Source: an uncultured Prochlorococcus sp.
GTDB taxonomy: Bacteria; Cyanobacteriota; Cyanobacteriia; PCC-6307; Cyanobiaceae
DNA length: 62,726 bases
Direction: 5' to 3'
NCBI GenBank assembly: GCA_902571335.1
Contig: CACGBT010000008.1
Location: forward strand, 1 to 62,726
The position numbers were made by a program, and so were the translations under genes. Below the pieces are notes generated by a model, which saw nothing but the letters and a program-made list of their open reading frames with translations, had not been told where the DNA came from and made no database searches. Of the stretch, positions 57,428 through 62,726 are shown in pieces. The number at the start of each line of letters is the position of its first letter. Position 1 is the stretch's first letter.

Positions 57428-58786
57428 ATGCCAAACTTTATAAAAGATAATATTCAAAAAACAAGTAATAATTCTTCTCGCAGTATCAAAAAATTATTAA
57501 AACAAAGATCTTTAGTAGTTGCATTTTCGCTCTTATTAACAGGTTTAGGAGCCTCAATTACAAGCATATTTTTTAAAACTGGAATCTACTTTATTAATAA
57601 TTGGAGATTAGCTTTACTAGACCAATTCCAATCTATTGCGGTCTTACCTATTTTTGGAGCTCTAGGAGGAGCCATTGCAGGGTATTTGATCAAAAACATA
57701 GCACCTGCTGCAAAAGGTTCAGGTGTTAGTCAAATAATGGGGTTCTTAAGGCATAAAAAAGTTCCAATGAATTTAAAAGTAGGATTAGTAAAGCTCATAT
57801 CAGGAATTATTGCTATTGGTAGTGGATTCCCTTTGGGTCCAGAAGGTCCATCAGTGCAAATGGGAGGATCAGTAGCTTGGCAAATGGCCAAGTGGCTCAA
57901 AGCTCCTACAGCCTTCAGGAGAGTAATAGTAGCTGCAGGAGGTGGTGCTGGAATAGCTGCAGTATTTAGCGCCCCATTAGGAGGGTTTGTCTATGCAATA
58001 GAAGAGTTATTAAACTCTGCTAGACCAGTAATTTTGCTATTAGTAGTAATCACAACTTTTATTGCAGATTCATCTGCTGATATTATTCAAGCCTTGGGTT
58101 TAGATCCTAAAGCAGGAGGCTTTGATTTTAACCTTGGATTTTTAATCCAAAAAGAATATGACCCATCAGTTTTTTTCTTACCTATAGATTTTATTTACCT
58201 AGTTTTACTAGGAATTATTATTGGAATCTTTGCAGAATTGTATAGCAAATATGTTTTGTTAATGCAAAATCTTGGGAAAAAGTGGTATAAAAATAAATTT
58301 GTTTTAAAAATGAGTATCTGTGGACTTATTTTAGGAAGTATCTATTCTTTTTTACCCAGTACATTTCATAATTTAGATGAGTTACAGAAAATAATAGCTG
58401 AACAAAATACAAGTATTGGAATTGCTTTATTAGCAGTTTTAGTATTATTTATCACGACAGGTTTAGCTGCAGCATCTGGAGCTCCTGGAGGGTTGTTCTA
58501 TCCAATGCTTACTTTAGGAGGGTCAATCGGACTAATAATGGGGAGCTGGGTGGAAATTGCGACAGGGCATGCACCAAGTACATACATTTTTGCGGGAATG
58601 GGAGCTTTCGTAGCAGGATGTTCGAGAACACCAATAACAGCAATGTTTTTAGCTTTTGCTTTAACAAAAAATTTATTAATAATGAAACCTGTCTTAATCA
58701 GCTGCATTACCAGTTTTTTGATAGCAAGAGCTTTTAATGAAGAATCAATTTATGAAAGACAAATACAAATAGAATTAGAAGACTAA
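57428..58786 (+). CDS. ClC-family chloride channel/transporter
   Basis: This 452-residue membrane protein has about ten helices. The ClC filter motifs are present: AKGSGVSQIMG in place of GSGIP, and FPLGPEGPSVQMG, which keeps the gating glutamate of GREGP (about residue 139). A later GAPGGLFYPMLTLGG helix N-like motif is intact. The GSGIP proline is replaced by Ser, so ion preference is uncertain. Whether it is a channel or an H+ antiporter is not decided by sequence alone. It lies 9 bases after acnB. Confidence 0.9.
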   Translation: MPNFIKDNIQKTSNNSSRSIKKLLKQRSLVVAFSLLLTGLGASITSIFFKTGIYFINNWRLALLDQFQSIAVLPIFGALGGAIAGYLIKNIAPAAKGSGVSQIMGFLRHKKVPMNLKVGLVKLISGIIAIGSGFPLGPEGPSVQMGGSVAWQMAKWLKAPTAFRRVIVAAGGGAGIAAVFSAPLGGFVYAIEELLNSARPVILLLVVITTFIADSSADIIQALGLDPKAGGFDFNLGFLIQKEYDPSVFFLPIDFIYLVLLGIIIGIFAELYSKYVLLMQNLGKKWYKNKFVLKMSICGLILGSIYSFLPSTFHNLDELQKIIAEQNTSIGIALLAVLVLFITTGLAAASGAPGGLFYPMLTLGGSIGLIMGSWVEIATGHAPSTYIFAGMGAFVAGCSRTPITAMFLAFALTKNLLIMKPVLISCITSFLIARAFNEESIYERQIQIELED

Positions 58787-58796
58787 GAAACTATCC

Positions 58797-59675
58797 TCAA
58801 TCAAAAACAGCAGTTTTGCTGTTATAAACAAATACTTGATGATTCAGATGTAATCTAACCGCTCTAGCTAAAGCTATTCTCTCAATATCTCTCCCTTTTC
58901 TAATCAAATCATCAACTTCATCCCTATGACTTACATTAACTGTGCATTGCTCTATTATCGGCCCTTCATCAAGATCTTCAGTAACGTAGTGAGCTGTAGC
59001 ACCGATTAATTTAACACCTCTCTTCCATGCTCGATGATATGGTTGCCCGCCCTTAAATGCAGGTAAGAAAGAATGATGAATATTTATTATTGAAGAAAAG
59101 TTTTTTAAAAAAGAGTTACTCAAAATTTGCATATATTTAGCTAGTACAACAAGGTCAATTTCATATTCTTTTAATAAATTTAAAAATTGATCTTCAACAA
59201 TAGATTTATCAGTGTTAAAGGTATCAATATAGACAAATTTTGCATTAAAGTCATTTGCAATATTTTCAAGATCAGAATGATTTGAAATTATTAACGGGAC
59301 TTTCATGTTGAGTTCACCATTTCTCACGCGCCAAAGTAAATCAATCAAACAATGATTTTGTTTGCTCACGAAAATAGCAACATTTGGAATTTCATCAGAA
59401 TAATTTACGTTAAATTTTCCATTGACTTCATCTGCAATTTTTTCAAATTCTGTATAAATTTCATTCCTATTAAAAGATAGCTTTTTACTATTCCATTCAA
59501 TTCGACTAAGAAACAAACCTGCATCTTGATCTGTATGATGATCAGAATGTTTTATATTACCACCGTAATTTGAAATCCAACTTGTAAGTAAACTTACAAG
59601 GCCAGGGCGATCGGGACAAACAATTTTGAATATAATTGAGGGATGTTCCAAAAAATCTTTAACTATTAAGTCCAA
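58797..59675 (-). CDS. purU: Formyltetrahydrofolate deformylase
   Basis: This 292-residue enzyme hydrolyses 10-formyl-THF to formate and THF, balancing one-carbon pools with the glycine cleavage system. An N-terminal ACT domain (IFKIVCPDRPGLVSLLTSWI) precedes the formyltransferase domain, with the catalytic NIHHSFLPAFKG segment and GATAHYVTEDLDEGPII. There is no nearby ATG: TTG 59675 is used, with TTG 59651 (LEHPSIIFK) an alternative. It is divergent from the ThiO-like gene with 24 bases between. Confidence 0.92.
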   Translation of the reverse strand: MDLIVKDFLEHPSIIFKIVCPDRPGLVSLLTSWISNYGGNIKHSDHHTDQDAGLFLSRIEWNSKKLSFNRNEIYTEFEKIADEVNGKFNVNYSDEIPNVAIFVSKQNHCLIDLLWRVRNGELNMKVPLIISNHSDLENIANDFNAKFVYIDTFNTDKSIVEDQFLNLLKEYEIDLVVLAKYMQILSNSFLKNFSSIINIHHSFLPAFKGGQPYHRAWKRGVKLIGATAHYVTEDLDEGPIIEQCTVNVSHRDEVDDLIRKGRDIERIALARAVRLHLNHQVFVYNSKTAVFD

Positions 59676-59699
59676 TAAGAAAGTATACCTAATATATCA

Positions 59700-60782
59700 A
59701 TGAAAAGCTTAAAAGAAAATTTTCAAAAAGTACACATAGTTATTATTGGATCAGGGATTATTGGAAAATTTAATGCCCTAGAATTATCGGAATTAGGTTT
59801 CCAAGTATCGATAATAGATCCAAATCAACTCCAAAATAGTAGCAATGCAGCTTTAGGTTTATTAATGGGTAATATGTATCAAAAAAGAAGAGGTAGAAGC
59901 TGGGATCTCAGGAAAAAAAGCATTGAACTATGGCCACAATGGATTACTTTACTACAAAAATTTAATTGTAAATTAAATATCGAAAAACCATTAATACAAC
60001 TAACTGATAATGAAGAAAAGTTTAAAAAATTAGAGAAATTTGTCTATGAAAATAATGATCTTAACTTAGAAATTCTAAAAAAAGACTCAATATTTATTAA
60101 TAATATAAATAAAACATTCCAAACAAAAAACATAAAAGGTATGATTTCTTTCAAAGATGGAAGAATTAATGCTTTGTTGTTACTTAAAACATTAGATAAA
60201 TATTTAAAACATAAAAAAGTAAATTTTTTAAAACAAGAAATAATACAAATCAGAAAATCAAACAATCAATGGATCTCGAGAACAAATAATAATGAAAACA
60301 TCAAATCTGACTTGGTTATTTTATGTAATTCTTTAAAAGCAGTTGATCTAATAGATAACCAATCTCACAACATCAAATTAAAACCTGTTTTAGGTCAAGC
60401 TATGGAAATTGATATAAATGATGAAGAAGTTGATTTATTATCGTTGCCAAAACAATTCAACATAAATGGTAAAAATTTAATTCCAAAATCAAAAACTAAG
60501 TTAATTATTGGATCAACTGATGAATATAGTATTAAGCCAGAAGAAAATACATTTGAAAAACTCACAAATTTTCTCGATAAGAAACCAAATTGGCTGATGA
60601 AAGGAAAAATTTCTAAAAAATGGTTTGGAGTAAGGTCAAGACCAGATGGTGAACCTTCTCCAATAATGAAAAATCTTGAAAATGGACTAATTATATGTAC
60701 AGGTTTTTATAAAAATGGATTTTTACTGGCTCCGGCTTGTTCTAAATGGGTTGCTAATGAAATTAAAAATTACCTTTCTTAA
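59700..60782 (+). CDS. FAD-dependent amine oxidase (DAO/ThiO-like)
   Basis: This 360-residue protein has the N-terminal Rossmann dinucleotide motif [17 protein letters not shown] (about 17-33), followed by the DAO-family [19 protein letters not shown] segment. The C-terminal [10 protein letters not shown] and [10 protein letters not shown] blocks are also typical. The family deaminates glycine or other small amines. A glycine oxidase (ThiO) role for thiazole synthesis would fit thiG at 14980-15774. This is inference, and D-amino acid oxidation is an alternative. It overlaps convergent dnaK by 4 bases. Confidence 0.82.
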   Translation: MKSLKENFQKVHIVIIGSGIIGKFNALELSELGFQVSIIDPNQLQNSSNAALGLLMGNMYQKRRGRSWDLRKKSIELWPQWITLLQKFNCKLNIEKPLIQLTDNEEKFKKLEKFVYENNDLNLEILKKDSIFINNINKTFQTKNIKGMISFKDGRINALLLLKTLDKYLKHKKVNFLKQEIIQIRKSNNQWISRTNNNENIKSDLVILCNSLKAVDLIDNQSHNIKLKPVLGQAMEIDINDEEVDLLSLPKQFNINGKNLIPKSKTKLIIGSTDEYSIKPEENTFEKLTNFLDKKPNWLMKGKISKKWFGVRSRPDGEPSPIMKNLENGLIICTGFYKNGFLLAPACSKWVANEIKNYLS

Positions 60783-62686
60783 TCTTTTGTTTCGGTAAAG
60801 TCTGCATCAATTACATCATCTCCTCCTTTTTCATTTGAATCACTCTGATCAGGACCGCCCGCCGCACCAGGTGATGGTGGCTGATTGCCTGGTTGCTGAT
60901 AAACAGATGAACCAACAGCATAAAGTTCTTGCTGAAGTTCTTCAAGAAGTTTTTTCATTGATTCATAATCTTCTTTTGAAGTTGCCTCTTTTAAAGCATT
61001 ACTTTTTTCTTCAACTTTAGACTTTGCTGCAGCGTCAATTTTATCCCCCAACTCACCTAGTTGCTTTTCTGTCTGATATACAAGTGTTTCAGCTTGATTT
61101 TTTAAATCAATTTTTTCTCTTTTTTCTTTATCAGCAGATGCATTTGATTCAGCATCTTTTACCATTTTATCTACTTCATTATCAGATAAAGTTGAAGCAC
61201 CAGTAATAGAAATACTTTGCTCTTTTCCACTTCCTTTATCTTTAGCAGTGACACTAAGAATTCCATTTGCATCAATATCAAATGTAACTTCAATTTGCGG
61301 AACGCCTCTTGGTGCTGAAGGTATACCATCCAATCTAAAAGTTCCTAAACTTTTGTTATCAGAAGCCATTTCTCTCTCACCCTGTAAGACGTGTATTTCA
61401 ACATTTGTTTGACCGTCTACAGCAGTTGAATATGTTTCAGATTTCTTCGTAGGTACTGTAGTATTTCGATTTATCATTTTTGTCATAACTCCGCCTAGAG
61501 TCTCAACACCTAGAGAAAGTGGGGTAACATCGAGCAACAAAATATCTTTAACCTCTCCTGCTAAAACCCCTCCCTGAATTGCAGCTCCGACAGCTACTAC
61601 CTCATCAGGATTAACAGTTTGATTTGGTTCTTTACCAATTATTTTTTTAACTAAATCTAAAACAGCAGGTATTCTAGATGAGCCTCCCACCATAACAACT
61701 TCATCAATTTCACTAGTAGAAATTTTTGCATCACTTATAGCTCTCTCAACTGGGGTCTTACACCTATCAATTAAAGAAGCTGCTAATTCCTCAAACTTTG
61801 CTCTTGTGAGGTTTAAATCTAAATGTTTTGGTCCTTCGGGCGTCGCTGTAATAAAAGGTAGATTTATTTCACTTTGCGTAGCATTTGAAAGCTCTATTTT
61901 TGCTTTTTCTGCTGCTTCAGTCAATCTTTGCAAAGCTTGCTTATCTTGTCTTAGATCAATTCCCTCATTTGATTTAAAAGTATTAGCTAAGTGATCTACA
62001 ATACATCTATCAAAATCATCACCACCTAAATGTGTATCTCCAGATGTAGATAGAACTTCAGTTACGCCATCACCAGCTTCAATAACTGAGACATCAAATG
62101 TTCCTCCCCCTAAATCAAAAACAAGAATTTTTTCATTTTCTTTATCCAAACCATACGCTAAAGCTGCAGCGGTTGGCTCATTAACAATTCTGAGAACTTC
62201 TAAACCTGCAATCTTTCCAGCATCTTTCGTAGCCTGTCTTTGGGAATCATTAAAATAAGCTGGAACTGTAATTACAGCCTGTGTAACTTTTTCACCAAGG
62301 TATTTACCAGCATCATCTGCTAATTTTCTTAAAACTTGAGAACTTACCTCTTCAGGAGAAAACTGCTTATCCAAAATTGGGCATTTTAATTTGACACTGG
62401 AACCAGATTTTTCAACAGAATAACTAACTTCTTTAGATTCTTCATTAACTTCATCAACCCTTCTACCAACAAATCTTTTTGCAGAATAAAAGGTATTTTC
62501 AGGGTTCATTACAGCTTGTCTTTTTGCTATTTGTCCAACAAGCTGATCTTGATTTTTTGTATATGCAACAACTGATGGAGTAGTTCTGAAACCCTCAGCA
62601 TTTGCTATTACAGTAGGTTTACCACCTTCCATTACAGCGACACAACTATTAGTTGTTCCTAAATCGATTCCTACAACCTTACCCAT
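60779..62686 (-). CDS. dnaK: Chaperone DnaK (Hsp70)
   Basis: This 635-residue Hsp70 folds and disaggregates proteins with DnaJ and GrpE. The nucleotide-binding domain shows [32 protein letters not shown] and [13 protein letters not shown]. The substrate domain has [18 protein letters not shown] Gly/Pro/Gln-rich linker (about 595-620) precedes the acidic [11 protein letters not shown] end. Cyanobacteria carry several DnaK proteins; which paralogue this is cannot be proven here. Only 40 bases lie upstream inside the window, with no CIRCE element visible. Confidence 0.97.
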   Translation of the reverse strand: MGKVVGIDLGTTNSCVAVMEGGKPTVIANAEGFRTTPSVVAYTKNQDQLVGQIAKRQAVMNPENTFYSAKRFVGRRVDEVNEESKEVSYSVEKSGSSVKLKCPILDKQFSPEEVSSQVLRKLADDAGKYLGEKVTQAVITVPAYFNDSQRQATKDAGKIAGLEVLRIVNEPTAAALAYGLDKENEKILVFDLGGGTFDVSVIEAGDGVTEVLSTSGDTHLGGDDFDRCIVDHLANTFKSNEGIDLRQDKQALQRLTEAAEKAKIELSNATQSEINLPFITATPEGPKHLDLNLTRAKFEELAASLIDRCKTPVERAISDAKISTSEIDEVVMVGGSSRIPAVLDLVKKIIGKEPNQTVNPDEVVAVGAAIQGGVLAGEVKDILLLDVTPLSLGVETLGGVMTKMINRNTTVPTKKSETYSTAVDGQTNVEIHVLQGEREMASDNKSLGTFRLDGIPSAPRGVPQIEVTFDIDANGILSVTAKDKGSGKEQSISITGASTLSDNEVDKMVKDAESNASADKEKREKIDLKNQAETLVYQTEKQLGELGDKIDAAAKSKVEEKSNALKEATSKEDYESMKKLLEELQQELYAVGSSVYQQPGNQPPSPGAAGGPDQSDSNEKGGDDVIDADFTETKD

Positions 62687-62726
62687 GGGTAAATTTTCTA
62701 TGTTAGTTATTCTCCATAATCGGTCA

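Overview
The window looks like core chromosome of Prochlorococcus, most probably a high-light (HL) ecotype. The DNA is very AT-rich and coding density is extreme. Many genes start at TTG or GTG and few have a strong Shine-Dalgarno (SD) site. The gene set is that of a marine picocyanobacterium: ycf23, sqdB-sqdX, cyanobacterial chorismate lyase, an acnB-type aconitase, a group-2 sigma factor and an E. coli-type DAHP synthase. This assignment rests on protein recognition and composition; no database search was possible. No CRISPR array, insertion sequence, integrase or rRNA gene was seen. The one RNA gene is tRNA-Val(UAC). No stretch longer than 300 bases lacks a gene.

Layout, left to right. 1-1.3 kb: truncated ycf23, then a chimeric gene in which the first ~22 codons of uvrB are joined to the C-terminal part of tilS. 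1.3-5.3 kb (-): asd-dapA-rnj. 5.4-10.8 kb (+): tig-clpP-clpX-dnaX, protein folding and proteolysis plus the clamp-loader gene. 10.8-13.7 kb (-): a membrane GT2 glycosyltransferase and a SpoIID-like protein. 13.8-18.3 kb (+): rpmI-rplT, a TPR protein, thiG, and the sulfolipid genes sqdB-sqdX. 18.3-24.0 kb (-): a DNA-binding-like protein, an Alr-type PLP enzyme, gcvH and gcvP in tight order, then a small unknown gene. 24.1-29.6 kb (+): desC, rplI, dnaB, mnmG, chorismate lyase. 29.6-32.9 kb: an unknown basic protein and a SprT-like protease (-), then an NTF2-like membrane protein, a phage-type ATP-dependent DNA ligase and two micro-ORFs (+). 32.9-36.7 kb (-): tRNA-Val, an IscA-like gene, valS and a TVP38/DedA-type protein.

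36.8-47.6 kb (+): mazG-speE-speB-gcvT, aspS, pyrG, and the coupled run queE-queC-pabB-pabC. Then cobA (-), an MFS transporter and ppk (+), a group-2 sigma factor and a phytol-kinase-like protein (+), aroG (-), acnB and a ClC channel (+), purU (-), a ThiO/DAO-like oxidase (+) and dnaK (-).

Two metabolic themes recur. Glycine and one-carbon metabolism is represented by gcvP, gcvH, gcvT, purU, thiG and the ThiO-like oxidase. Chorismate supply and use is represented by DAHP synthase, PabB/PabC and chorismate lyase.

The points most worth a second look are: the uvrB::tilS chimera, which is either an assembly artefact or a deletion of an essential gene; an E. coli-like frameshift signal in dnaX; nine convergent gene junctions that all lack room for a terminator; the phage-type ligase; a PabC homologue lacking the usual PLP-contacting Glu; and a perfect SD with no gene start in the pyrG leader.
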